Part shown: positions 26,442 through 35,741 of the stretch, piece after piece | How the letters are laid out: every line of letters starts with the position of its first letter | Position numbering within the stretch: position 1 is the first letter of the stretch | From: Hyphomicrobiales bacterium | Lineage (GTDB): Bacteria; Pseudomonadota; Alphaproteobacteria; Rhizobiales; Rhizobiaceae | Assembly: GCA_900472175.1 (NCBI GenBank) | Contig: UCHD01000009.1 | Span: forward strand, 124,001 to 188,000 | Length of the DNA stretch: 64,000 bases | Reading direction: 5' to 3' | Notes under the pieces: model-generated | Database searches by the model: none | Told to the model about the DNA's origin: nothing | What the model saw: only the letters and a program-made list of their open reading frames with translations | Program-made: the position numbers and the translations under genes

Positions 26442-29400
26442 TCAATATTCCTTCTCATAGAAAATCCCGCCGCCTGCGCCACTGGCGCCGGCTTCTCCGC
26501 GCAGCTTGACACCACGGCCGACGTCGAGATTGATGATCGCCTTGCCGCCGCCGGCCTCCGAGCCCGATTGCAGTTCGAGATAGGTTCGGTCGTTGAGGTA
26601 CTTTCCGGCCGTCACCGTGGCGCCGCCGGTCGCATCCGTCGAAACGTCGAGATCGTCGACACCGAGTTTGTTGCGCAATCCGCTCAGGAGCGAGTTGGAT
26701 CCGCCGCCGGCCAGTTCGCTGACGGCCGCCGCCAGCTGGGCGATCTGCAGCGCCGAAAGATTGGACAGCGACCGGTTGAAGATCAGCTGCGCCAGGATTT
26801 CGTCCTGTGGCAAAGCGGGCGATGAGGAGAACGTGATGGCCGGATTGTTGGCCGGGCCGGCAACATTGACGGTAACCGTTGTTGATCCGGCGGTGGAGGT
26901 TGCGTCGAGATCGAGGGTGGGCACCAGGTTGCCGCCGAAGCTGATCGTGCCATCGGCGAAATTGAGGCGCTTGCCGAGGATTTCCAGCCGGCCACGCCGC
27001 ATTTCGAAACCACCCGATACCGCCGGTTCGGCAGCCGTTCCGCGAATAGTCAGATCGCCGCCAAGCTCGGCATCGATGCCGCGGCCGCGCACGAACAGCT
27101 TGCTGGGAGCGCTGACCGCCAGGTCAAAGGCAATGCCACCGCTCTTGGTGCTACCGCCACTGGCCGTGTCCTTGCTGACATCCGCCTGCATCTGCCTGAC
27201 CTTGGCCGGGGCATTCTTGTGCTTGATGTTGATCTCGGACAGCGACGCCGGCAGCTTTTCCGGAATGGTGATCGAGGCTTTATGGATGGTGACCTTGCCG
27301 CCCAGCACCGGCGTTGCGGTCAGCGAGCCCTTGAGGGTCATGGCGCCATCGACGCTGGCGGTGAACAGGCTACCATCGACATAGGTTGCATTGGCAAGAC
27401 GGATGGCGAGGTCGGCCGGGAAACCGGAGCCGGGTGCAATGCCAACCGTGCCGGTCACATCCAGCGTGCCGCCGCTGGCGAGCTTGCCGGAAAGCTTCTG
27501 GATGCTCGCCTGCTTGCCATCGAGCGCAACATTGGCAGTGAGATCGGTGATCGCCAGATTGCGGCGGACATCGACGAGGCGCGCGCCGGAGGTGGAGATC
27601 GTTCCGGTCACCTGCGGCGCCGTTGCGGCACCAGTGATGGAGAGATCGACATTGGCAGCGCCGGTCAGGGTGAAGCCCTGCTCGGCCAGAAGATTGGCGG
27701 CGAGGCCGAAGGGCAGATTGCCCGAAACCTTCATGTCGATCGGCTTGTTGCCGGTGATGCCGACTTTGCCATTGCCCTTGAAGCCAAGGCCGCCGGCACC
27801 GTTGATGGTGGTGTCGAGTGTCACGATGTTGTTGGCAAACTGACCTTTCGCCGCGATATCGAGGGCGCCGACGCCGGCGGATTTCGCCTGCGCGACTGCG
27901 GCGTTCGCCCAGCGCAAATCGTAGGCGACGATGGGTACTGCTGCGGTGCCGGTGACATCGACCTTACCGCTGATCGCACCGTCCGCGCCGAGCGATGATA
28001 CAAATGTGTTGGCGAGGCTTGCGGGCAAGGCGTTGAGATTGACATCAAGGTCGAGTTTTTCGCCCGCCGAGCCGGTCACCGCGATTGTGCCGCCAGAGGC
28101 GCCAATCGTCAGTTTCTGCAGGCGGACCGTGCCGTTTTCGATGGTGATGGTCGTTGGTGCGGACAGTTTCACCGGGATTTTTCGCGGGGTTGCCGAGAAC
28201 GATGCAAGATTGACGGTGGTCTTGCCGTTTGCCGTTTCGATACCGGCGCGCAGGTTGAGCGGCGCTCCGTCGTACTGGCCATCCAGCGTCACATCGGTCT
28301 TTCCGGCCTGCTGGGTGAAGTCGAGTTTCAGGCCATTGACGCGATTTTCACCCTGCGCGAAGGCCTCGACGGAGAGATTGCCCTTGATCGCCAAGGCCTT
28401 GAGGTCGGCGATGGTGATATCGGCGACCGGCTTGGTGATGACGAGATCGCCGCGCTTGATACCGGAGCCGCTCGCCTTCAGCGCGATCGAGGTTTTGCCG
28501 CCGGCGCTGTTGATCGAGGCCGATCCGGCAATGTCGCCGGAGGCTTTTTCACCGGCCATGGCGGCGAGCAGGCCGACATCGGGGAAGGTGAAGTCGACAT
28601 TGCCCTGCGGCAGGAAATCGGTGGTGAACTGGATCTTGCCGTTCAATCGGTTGTCGCCGACCTGAACCTGAAGAACCGGAAGGCTGGTGCGTCCCTCTTC
28701 GGATACCAGATCGGCATTGACGTTGATGGCCTGGCCACCAAGAGCACCGGTGGCCTTGATCTTGGCCTGCGGGTTTTTCGGATTGGCTGTCGCGTCTGCG
28801 GTCAGTTGGAGGTCACTGAGTGTGCGGCCTGCCAACGTTGCACCGCTGGAGGTGACTTCGGCCTTGATGCCCAGATTGTCGAGCGGGCCGGTGGCATCGA
28901 CCTTGAAGTCGGCGATGCCGCTGGCATCCGCCAAGACCTTGCCGAGATCGGGCAGCGTGCCGGTGAGGGCGGCCGTCAGGGCTCCATCCTTGAGACCGAG
29001 CGAGCCCGCGGCCTGGATCGTACCGGAACCGACGGCCAGCCTGCTGATATCAACGGCACCCTCGGCGCCGGTGGTCACCATGCCGGATAACGTGACCGGC
29101 GTATCGAATTTGGCGGAGAGGGACGTTGGTAGGCCAGCCGGAAGGACGGACAGATTGAATCCTGCGTTCAAAGCCTTTGCGGCAATTTCGAATGCGCCGT
29201 TGATCGTGCCGCCGAGGTTATTGCTGTCAATGGTGACGGGATCAAAACCGATCCGTTCTGGCGATACGTCCAGGATGGTCTCAACCTTCAACGGTCCCTT
29301 TACCAGCCTGTCGAGATCGGCGCTTGTCAGCTGTGTGTTGCCGGTTTCGATACTGGTTTTGATCAGGCCGGTCTGGGTCGACAGGTTGAAGGCATCGCTC

Positions 29401-32153
29401 TGGGCCGTCAGCTTGATCGCGTCGATGCGGCCCTGCGGCAGGGCCAGTTGACCGACGCTTGCCTGGACGTCGATGATGGCGGACTGCATGCCGCCGGTGA
29501 TGGATGCGGTTCCAGTGTCGAGCACGACATGTGCTTCGCCATTCTCGAGCGGCAGACGCGCGTCGATGCCCGCCAGCGTCGCGGTCATATCGAGCTTTTC
29601 ACCGGCGCTGCCATTCAGAGTGACGGTGCCGCCGGATGCAGCGATTGCCAGTTGCTGCAGATTGACCGCGCCGTTTTCGATCGTAATCGTTGTCGGCGCC
29701 GCGAGTTGCAACGGGATTTTCTTCGGTGCGGCGGCGAATGATTGGAGATTGATCGTCGTCTTGCCGCCAGCACTCTGCAGGTCGCCGCGTGCCGTCAGCG
29801 GTGAGTCATCATAGGTGCCGTCGAGCGCGAAGTTGGTTTTCGGCCCCTGCTGTTCGAAGCCGAGCTTGAGGCCGGCAAGGCGGGTATCGCCCTGTTTGAC
29901 CTCTTCCACCGTAACAGCACCCTTGATCGCGAGCGCCTTCAGATCGGCAATGGTGATGTCGGCGGCGGGCTTGCTGATCACCAGGTCGCCCCGGGTGATG
30001 CCCGAGCCATTGGCTTTGACGGCAACCGAGGTCACGCCGTTTTCAGACGTGATGCTGGCTGTTCCGGCAAGATCGCCGGACGCGGTCTGTCCGGCCATGG
30101 CGGCGAGCAGCCCGAGATCGGGAAGATTGAACGTGAGCGAACCGTTCGGCTGGAAGTCTTCCGTCAGGTCGAGCGCGCCGGTCAGCGCGTTCTGGCCGAT
30201 GGTGGCTTCGATCGAGGGAATGCTGGTAGCACCCTTGGCGGAGGCGATCTCGGCCTTGGCGTCGATTTTCTGTCCGTCCAGCGAGCCGGTCGCGGTTACC
30301 GTCGCATTCGGGCCGTTCTGACCGACGATGGCATCGGCATTGACGGCGAGATCGTTGAGCGTGCGTCCCGCAAGTGTTGCGCCGTTTGCCGTTACCTCGG
30401 CTTTGATGGCCAAAGCATCGAGCGGACCACTGACATCCGCCTTGAAGTTGGCAGCACCCTTGGCGTTGGCGAGGAACCTGCCGATTTCAGGAACGATGCC
30501 ACTGACCGCTGCCGTCAGGTTTCCGGTTTCGAGTGCCGCCGATCCGGCAGCCTCGATCGTTCCGGACTTGAGGGCGAGATCGCTGACGGTGAAGCTGCCG
30601 TTGGCGCCGGTACCAAGATTGCCGGTGATGGCAATGGTCGTGTCGAATTTTTCCGCGAGGGCAGGGGGCAGGACAGCCGGTAGGGCAAAGAGCTTAAACC
30701 CAGTAGCGAGCGTGTTTTCAGCAATGGTGTAGGAGCCAGTCAGCGTACCGCCAATGCTGGCGCTTTCGAGAGTCAGCGGATCGAAAGAGACGGTTTCAGG
30801 GGTCACCGATAGTGTGCCGTCGATCTTCACCGGTCCCTTGACGAGGCGGTCGATATCGGCGCTGACGAAGCGGGTTGCACCGGTTTCGATCGTCGTCTTC
30901 AGGGGGCCTGTCTTCGTGGAGAGGTTGAAACCATCGCTAAAGGCGTGCAGGCTGATTGCCTCGATCTCGCCCTGTGGCAGCGTTGCCTTGCCGATATCGG
31001 CACCGATGTCGAGTACGGCTGCCTGGGCCTCGCCGATCAGCGAGATGCTGGCGTTGTTGATGGAAAACTGCGCTTCGCCCTTGGCCAGCGGTAGCCGGAA
31101 ATCGATCGGGCCATTGGTGCCGGTGAGGCTTGCCTGCAGGTCGTTCTGGCCCAGCGTGCTATAGGTTCCAGAGGCAGCAAACGCGAAAGCCGCGGTGGTG
31201 AATTTGCCGCGCTGGATGCGCATGGTCGTGCCGTCGAGCGCCGCAGAAAGGTCGATGTCGGTGGTGCCTTCGAAAAGCGGCCGGAAGACAGCAGGCAGGA
31301 GATCGCGGAATGTGCCGCCGCCCTTGAGCGCCATGGTGCGAAAGCCATCCGGCGCAAGTGTGTGCTCACCGTCCACTTTCAGCACCTGATTGCCATCGAG
31401 GGCTGCGGTTGCCGTGCCAGTCCATTTCGTCAGTGGACCGTTGCCGGTGACCGAAATGCTGACCGCCGGTTCGCCGGGCAGATGCATGGCCTTGGCAAGC
31501 AACCCGCCTTTCGGCTCCTCGATGGTGGTTTCCAGCTTCAGTTCGTCGTTTGCCGGATTGAAGACGATATCGGCGATGGCCTTGGCGTCAGGACGGTCGC
31601 GTTGTGCAATGGCAAGGGCAGCGGCAATGCTAGCATTGGTCGCGTTCAGCTTACCCTGCGCATTGAGGAACTGATCGGCGCCGGCAATCTCCTTGCCGAT
31701 GATGATTTCCTCAAAATTGAACGCGTCGATCTTGACTTCAAGCGGCAGAGTAAAGGTCTTGCGGACTTCCTTGGTTTCCTGTGAAGGGATCGGCAGCCTT
31801 TCGAGGCGCACGGATCCGGCCGACAGTTTTGCGGCATCGAAACGTTTGGAGAAAAGGGCGGTGGGGGACCAGTCGATGGCGACCTCGCGGATTTCCGCAT
31901 AGACGCCCTTGCTGTCGAACAGCGTTACACTCGAAGCCTTGAAATCACCGGTGAGCAGTGCACTCGGGTCGTTGATGCGAACGATCTGGTCCGGGGTCGA
32001 GGCGTATTTCTCGATCATCGCGGCGACAAAGCGCGCACCGGGGGCGGTGAAGCCTGCGAAAAGCACCAGGAGCACGAGGGCGAACAGGGCAAAGCCTGTG
32101 CCATAAGCCAGCCAACGCAGCGCGATCTTCAGAAAACGGGGCAAACGATTCAT
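26442..32153 (-). CDS. tamB: Translocation and assembly module inner-membrane protein TamB
   Basis: A 1,903-residue TamB-type protein. One N-terminal membrane anchor (IALRWLAYGTGFALFALVLL) is followed by a very long periplasmic beta-rich region, ending in the family C-terminal domain (GRLEILGKRLNFADGTISFG ... GGGIFYEKEY). With TamA it bridges the two membranes and takes part in outer-membrane protein insertion and lipid transport. It lies 99 bp downstream of tamA. Unusually, residues of about 340-1365 consist of two tandem copies of a 513-residue unit. Convergent with the Lrp gene. Confidence 0.92.
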   Translation of the reverse strand: MNRLPRFLKIALRWLAYGTGFALFALVLLVLFAGFTAPGARFVAAMIEKYASTPDQIVRINDPSALLTGDFKASSVTLFDSKGVYAEIREVAIDWSPTALFSKRFDAAKLSAGSVRLERLPIPSQETKEVRKTFTLPLEVKIDAFNFEEIIIGKEIAGADQFLNAQGKLNATNASIAAALAIAQRDRPDAKAIADIVFNPANDELKLETTIEEPKGGLLAKAMHLPGEPAVSISVTGNGPLTKWTGTATAALDGNQVLKVDGEHTLAPDGFRTMALKGGGTFRDLLPAVFRPLFEGTTDIDLSAALDGTTMRIQRGKFTTAAFAFAASGTYSTLGQNDLQASLTGTNGPIDFRLPLAKGEAQFSINNASISLIGEAQAAVLDIGADIGKATLPQGEIEAISLHAFSDGFNLSTKTGPLKTTIETGATRFVSADIDRLVKGPVKIDGTLSVTPETVSFDPLTLESASIGGTLTGSYTIAENTLATGFKLFALPAVLPPALAEKFDTTIAITGNLGTGANGSFTVSDLALKSGTIEAAGSAALETGNLTAAVSGIVPEIGRFLANAKGAANFKADVSGPLDALAIKAEVTANGATLAGRTLNDLAVNADAIVGQNGPNATVTATGSLDGQKIDAKAEIASAKGATSIPSIEATIGQNALTGALDLTEDFQPNGSLTFNLPDLGLLAAMAGQTASGDLAGTASITSENGVTSVAVKANGSGITRGDLVISKPAADITIADLKALAIKGAVTVEEVKQGDTRLAGLKLGFEQQGPKTNFALDGTYDDSPLTARGDLQSAGGKTTINLQSFAAAPKKIPLQLAAPTTITIENGAVNLQQLAIAASGGTVTLNGSAGEKLDMTATLAGIDARLPLENGEAHVVLDTGTASITGGMQSAIIDVQASVGQLALPQGRIDAIKLTAQSDAFNLSTQTGLIKTSIETGNTQLTSADLDRLVKGPLKVETILDVSPERIGFDPVTIDSNNLGGTINGAFEIAAKALNAGFNLSVLPAGLPTSLSAKFDTPVTLSGMVTTGAEGAVDISRLAVGSGTIQAAGSLGLKDGALTAALTGTLPDLGKVLADASGIADFKVDATGPLDNLGIKAEVTSSGATLAGRTLSDLQLTADATANPKNPQAKIKATGALGGQAINVNADLVSEEGRTSLPVLQVQVGDNRLNGKIQFTTDFLPQGNVDFTFPDVGLLAAMAGEKASGDIAGSASINSAGGKTSIALKASGSGIKRGDLVITKPVADITIADLKALAIKGNLSVEAFAQGENRVNGLKLDFTQQAGKTDVTLDGQYDGAPLNLRAGIETANGKTTVNLASFSATPRKIPVKLSAPTTITIENGTVRLQKLTIGASGGTIAVTGSAGEKLDLDVNLNALPASLANTFVSSLGADGAISGKVDVTGTAAVPIVAYDLRWANAAVAQAKSAGVGALDIAAKGQFANNIVTLDTTINGAGGLGFKGNGKVGITGNKPIDMKVSGNLPFGLAANLLAEQGFTLTGAANVDLSITGAATAPQVTGTISTSGARLVDVRRNLAITDLTANVALDGKQASIQKLSGKLASGGTLDVTGTVGIAPGSGFPADLAIRLANATYVDGSLFTASVDGAMTLKGSLTATPVLGGKVTIHKASITIPEKLPASLSEINIKHKNAPAKVRQMQADVSKDTASGGSTKSGGIAFDLAVSAPSKLFVRGRGIDAELGGDLTIRGTAAEPAVSGGFEMRRGRLEILGKRLNFADGTISFGGNLVPTLDLDATSTAGSTTVTVNVAGPANNPAITFSSSPALPQDEILAQLIFNRSLSNLSALQIAQLAAAVSELAGGGSNSLLSGLRNKLGVDDLDVSTDATGGATVTAGKYLNDRTYLELQSGSEAGGGKAIINLDVGRGVKLRGEAGASGAGGGIFYEKEY
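28052..31130. repeat. Tandem 1,539-bp (513-residue) duplication within tamB
   Basis: Anchor sequences recur at exactly 1,539 bp. The CCCTG(T/C)GGCAG segment occurs at 30961 and 29422, CCGGCCATGGCGGCGAGCA at 30091 and 28552, and GCCGTTTTCG at 29670 and 28131. The encoded proteins align without shift, for example DRLVKGPVKI with DRLVKGPLKV and SGATLAGRTLSDL with NGATLAGRTLNDL. Outer limits are approximate. Confidence 0.8.
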
Positions 32154-32252
32154 GGTTCATCCATAGCGCAAGTCGCGTTGCGGTGAAATTGCTTCTCCCT
32201 GAAACCCAATCTTTCAAACCGGGTTCAGGCCGTGGTGACTGCCCTCACGCAA

Positions 32253-34163
32253 TCAGAAGGATTGGCCGATCCCGGCGTAAATTCCGTATTTGGTGCCGCC
32301 CGGATAGGCATTCAGCGGCACGGCGACATCCAGCCGGATCGGTCCGAACGGTGTGTTGTAGCGCAGGCCGATACCGGCACCAGCGCGGATATCGGAAAAA
32401 TCCGGGGCCGTCTTTGACGACACCGTTCCCGCATCGATGAAGGGAACGATGCCGATCGTGTCGGTAATGCCGATGCGTGCTTCCACCGTGGCGTTGACAT
32501 AAGAGCGGCCACCGAGGATTTCGTTGTCGCCGTTGCGCGGGCTGATCTCCTGATAGGAATAGCCGCGCACGGTGCCGCCACCGCCAAGATAGAAACGCCG
32601 GTTTGCCGGAATCGATGCCAGTCCGTCGCCGCCGGCGATCACACCGGCGCCAAGCCTTCCGGCCAGAACGAAACGGTTTTCCTCGCCGAAGCCGACATAG
32701 GCGGCGGCCGATCCCTCGAACGAGCTGAAGAAGCTCTGACCGTTGATCTCATAGCTCGGCTTGGCATTGATCGAAGCGCGATATCCCGAGACGGGGTTGA
32801 GCTTGTTGTCACGCGTGTCGCGGACATATTCGATCGGGATTGCGGCCGTCAGGTATTCGTTCTTGCCGAACGCATCATCGACATCGGCCCAGGCCAGCTC
32901 GCCGCCGGCAGATACCGTGTCCGTATCCGAAAGTTCGAACGTTGCACCCGCAGCCGCCGTAAAGATCGTTGCCTTGTAGGCATCGGGATCAAGTAGTTGT
33001 GCCTTCAGGCTGGCGTTGAAGGTGGAGGTTGGCCCAAACGCGCCGGGCTTGGCAAACAGCAGACCGGCCGAATAGTCGAGATCGCCGATATCGGTGGTCT
33101 CGCCGATGCGGCTGACCGAGCCTTCGAGCCGCAGAGATTCGGCCCGGCCGAACAGGTTGCGATGACCCCAGTAGCCCTGGAGGCCGAAGCCGTCGGTGGT
33201 GGAGTATTGCGCACCGGCGCCAAAATAGCGCTGCTTGCCTTCCGAAACTTCGATGGTCATCGGGATGGTGCCGTCGGGCGCCAGTTCATTGGCTTGTTTG
33301 ATGGTGATGCTGGAAAATACGCCCAGTTGCCGCAGCCGGTCGGATGCCTTGCGCAGCGCTTCGGGTGAATAGGGTTTGCCGCCGTTCAGGCGGGAGTAAT
33401 CGGCAACGAAACCCGGATCGACGGTCTTGGTGCCGCTGACGGTGACCGTGCCCACGGGTGCGACGGGGCCGCCTTCGGCCGCGATCGTCACATCGACGGT
33501 ATTCGTCGCATGATCGGCAATCACGCTGCGTTCGATCAATTTGGCGAGGGGCCGGCCTTCCTGCTTGAGATCTTCGACGACCTTTTCACCCGCCTTGATG
33601 ATCAGGGTCGAATCCGCACGCGCGCCGGGTTTCAGATATTCGTCCGGCCGGCGCCCAATGGCGTCACCCTTGAGCACAACGTCACCGAGGGTGAAAACGG
33701 GACCGGGGGTAACGGTAATTTCAACGGGTACCGGGGTACCATCCGGAAAGACGGGATCGGGCGGTAGCGTGTCGATGTCCTGACCGTTGACCTTGACGGC
33801 GACGGTGCCACCGTAGCGGGCCTGTTCGTACAGGGCTGCCAGCAGGCGGTCGCGGTCGTCGCGGGCCTTGATGGCAAGGCCAAGATCGCCGGAAACCGGC
33901 TTGTCCTTGTCCTGAAACAGACGCGAGCTGTTTTCCAGCGCCGACTTCAGATCCTCGTCGCCGGACGATTCATTCAGCGTCAGACTGAAATTGACGGGAT
34001 CGACGATGTCGTTGGGCTCTTCTTCTTTTTCGAAAAACCGCATGCCGAAGATCTTGAAGGCATAGGCGTCACTGACCGACAGCGGGCCGCAGGCAGCCAG
34101 AGCCGCGACTGCAAAAGCAGCACCAATCTTCCGATACGCAACACTCATAGTCGGCAAACGCAT
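32253..34163 (-). CDS. tamA: Outer-membrane translocation and assembly protein TamA (Omp85 family)
   Basis: A 636-residue Omp85-family protein. The N-terminus (IGAAFAVAALAACGPLSVSD) is an export signal. POTRA-type domains occupy roughly residues 50-330, and a C-terminal 16-strand barrel carries GGGGTVRGY, the family's conserved barrel loop, and a final strand IYAGIGQSF. It partners TamB encoded just downstream. I start at MRLPTMSVAYRK, where GCGGAA precedes the ATG. The frame runs 87 codons further upstream without support, and MSVAYRK is an alternative. Confidence 0.9.
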   Translation of the reverse strand: MRLPTMSVAYRKIGAAFAVAALAACGPLSVSDAYAFKIFGMRFFEKEEEPNDIVDPVNFSLTLNESSGDEDLKSALENSSRLFQDKDKPVSGDLGLAIKARDDRDRLLAALYEQARYGGTVAVKVNGQDIDTLPPDPVFPDGTPVPVEITVTPGPVFTLGDVVLKGDAIGRRPDEYLKPGARADSTLIIKAGEKVVEDLKQEGRPLAKLIERSVIADHATNTVDVTIAAEGGPVAPVGTVTVSGTKTVDPGFVADYSRLNGGKPYSPEALRKASDRLRQLGVFSSITIKQANELAPDGTIPMTIEVSEGKQRYFGAGAQYSTTDGFGLQGYWGHRNLFGRAESLRLEGSVSRIGETTDIGDLDYSAGLLFAKPGAFGPTSTFNASLKAQLLDPDAYKATIFTAAAGATFELSDTDTVSAGGELAWADVDDAFGKNEYLTAAIPIEYVRDTRDNKLNPVSGYRASINAKPSYEINGQSFFSSFEGSAAAYVGFGEENRFVLAGRLGAGVIAGGDGLASIPANRRFYLGGGGTVRGYSYQEISPRNGDNEILGGRSYVNATVEARIGITDTIGIVPFIDAGTVSSKTAPDFSDIRAGAGIGLRYNTPFGPIRLDVAVPLNAYPGGTKYGIYAGIGQSF

Positions 34164-34342
34164 AATTTCCGCATTCCGCTGTTCAGGCCACTTCAAACAC
34201 CTGCCTGCCATCACGGCAGGGGTACAATCGCATGACAAGGTTTGCCGTTTGTTAATGATGACCCTACACAGCATTGATCGTGGGATGAAGGCTTTCGGGC
34301 GCTTTTCTTGTCCGAAACTCCGGCTGGTGTGGCATGTGGGAA

Positions 34343-34370
34343 ACAAAAAACCCCGGATTTCTCCGGGGTT
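34343..34370 (-). terminator. Terminator after the glycine-zipper gene
   Basis: On the minus strand AACCCCGG, a short loop, CCGGGGTT then TTTTG. It lies 50 bp past the stop of the small lipoprotein gene and upstream of tamA. Confidence 0.85.
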
Positions 34371-34420
34371 GCGCGTGGAAAAGCGGTGTAAGACGCCACT
34401 TTTCGCGGTGTGGCGTGCAA

Positions 34421-34678
34421 TCAACGCGGGCAGCTGTCAATGTAGCGGCGGCCGTAGCGGTCGCGGTAGTAGCACTGGCCGGGTTGCTCAGTCACGTGGC
34501 CGATAACAGCGCCAGAAACGCCACCGATTGCCGCGCCAACGGCAGCGCCGCGAACGTCGCCGGTGATTGCTCCGCCGATGATTGCGCCGGAAACCGCCCC
34601 GATACCGGCACCCTTTTCAGTCTGCGTGCAGCTCGCAACGGATAGCGCGAGCAGGACAAGCACGATGGCCTTCTTCAT
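34421..34678 (-). CDS. Small glycine-zipper lipoprotein
   Basis: An 85-residue protein with a lipoprotein signal (MKKAIVLVLLALSVASC; cysteine 17 as lipid site) followed by a glycine-zipper hairpin, GIGAVSGAIIGGAITGD and AAVGAAIGGVSGAVIGH. The tail CYYRDRYGRRYIDSC could be disulfide-bonded. Related proteins occur in Brucella and rhizobia as envelope lipoproteins of unknown function. It has its own terminator, so it is not part of the tamAB transcript. Confidence 0.8.
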   Translation of the reverse strand: MKKAIVLVLLALSVASCTQTEKGAGIGAVSGAIIGGAITGDVRGAAVGAAIGGVSGAVIGHVTEQPGQCYYRDRYGRRYIDSCPR

Positions 34679-35121
34679 TTATTTCTCCAAAATCTGGACG
34701 CGAGACCCAAGTTCCCGGCCGTCCGTTTCTCCCCAGGGATGGAAGATGGACGGTAAGGTCCCCCTCCGGTCGAACTTGCACCTTTAAAAGATAAATACCT
34801 GCCTGTGAAAGTCTACAGATATCCTGCAAAATCCCCTTGGCACAAGTAATGCTATTCAACCTGAACGGAAGCTGAAGGCTGTTCCCTGCGTGACAGGTTT
34901 GGGCATGAGAGGCTTGGGTATTTTCTGTCCGGCAGAATTTTCGTCAGGATTGAAAGTAGCGGTTGCGGCCAGCCGAAAAAAAACAAATGATACGAATGCC
35001 GTAACGCTTTGAGGAGAAAGCCTGCGGTCCAGGCATGAGAGTTGACGCGGTTCTGTCGCGGGAACGAGTTTATCTGCCCGACAGCCGCTCGTGTTGGCAA
35101 GACCAACCTCGGAGGAGCGAG
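34679..35121. other. 443-bp divergent intergenic region before coxS
   Basis: No gene is visible; an open frame continuous with coxS starts at 35035 but lacks a ribosome site. The region holds a sigma-54-like element at 34838 and otherwise nothing recognised. Confidence 0.4.
34838..34853 (+). promoter_or_regulatory. Sigma-54-like promoter element upstream of coxS
   Basis: TTGGCACAAGTAATGCTA keeps the essential GG-N10-GC spacing of -24/-12 promoters (consensus TGGCAC-N5-TTGCW, one mismatch). It points toward coxS but lies about 270 bp upstream. No enhancer-binding protein gene is nearby. Confidence 0.3.
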
Positions 35122-35610
35122 ATGGCAAAAGTGAAAATGACGGTCAACGGCCGGCAGGTCGGCAGTGACTGCGAGGACCGCACCCTTCTGGTGCATTTTT
35201 TACGAGACAATCTGGCTCTGACCGGAACGCATGTCGGCTGCGACACCACGCAATGCGGCGCTTGTGTCGTTCATATGGACGGCCGCTCGGTAAAGAGCTG
35301 CACCATCCTGGCCGCGCAGGCGGCGGGTTCGACAATCACGACGATCGAGGGACTGGCCGCAAACGGCGAACTGCACCCCGTGCAGGCAGCCTTCAAAGCC
35401 AATCACGGTCTGCAATGCGGTTTCTGTACGCCCGGCATGGTGATGACCGCCGTCGACATGATCCGCCGCCATGGTGCCAATCTGGATGAGGCGACGGTGC
35501 GCGCGGAACTCGACGGCAATATCTGTCGATGCACCGGCTACCACAATATCGTCAAGTCGATCCTCGCCGCCGCCGCCGAAATGGCCGGTGCGCAGCAGGC
35601 AGCCGAATAA
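35122..35610 (+). CDS. coxS: Molybdenum hydroxylase small (2Fe-2S) subunit, CoxS type
   Basis: Iron-sulfur subunit of a CO-dehydrogenase/xanthine-oxidase family enzyme, 162 residues. The plant-type cluster cysteines are in [18 protein letters not shown] followed by SC. The second, alpha-proteobacterial-type cluster is QCGFCTPGM and CRCTGY. It starts at [10 protein letters not shown] with GGAGGAG upstream. First gene of an S-L-M operon; it passes electrons from molybdenum (CoxL) to FAD (CoxM). Confidence 0.88.
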   Translation: MAKVKMTVNGRQVGSDCEDRTLLVHFLRDNLALTGTHVGCDTTQCGACVVHMDGRSVKSCTILAAQAAGSTITTIEGLAANGELHPVQAAFKANHGLQCGFCTPGMVMTAVDMIRRHGANLDEATVRAELDGNICRCTGYHNIVKSILAAAAEMAGAQQAAE

Positions 35611-35741
35611 GCAGCGGTCGCAGACTAAGGTAGCCGGTGGATACGGAATGAACGCGCTTCCCGGAGCGTCGTCATTTCGCGATTGCTTCCAACGTCTGCC
35701 ACGACCTGACCACGCAGAAATATCTCGGGAGGAGATGAAGC

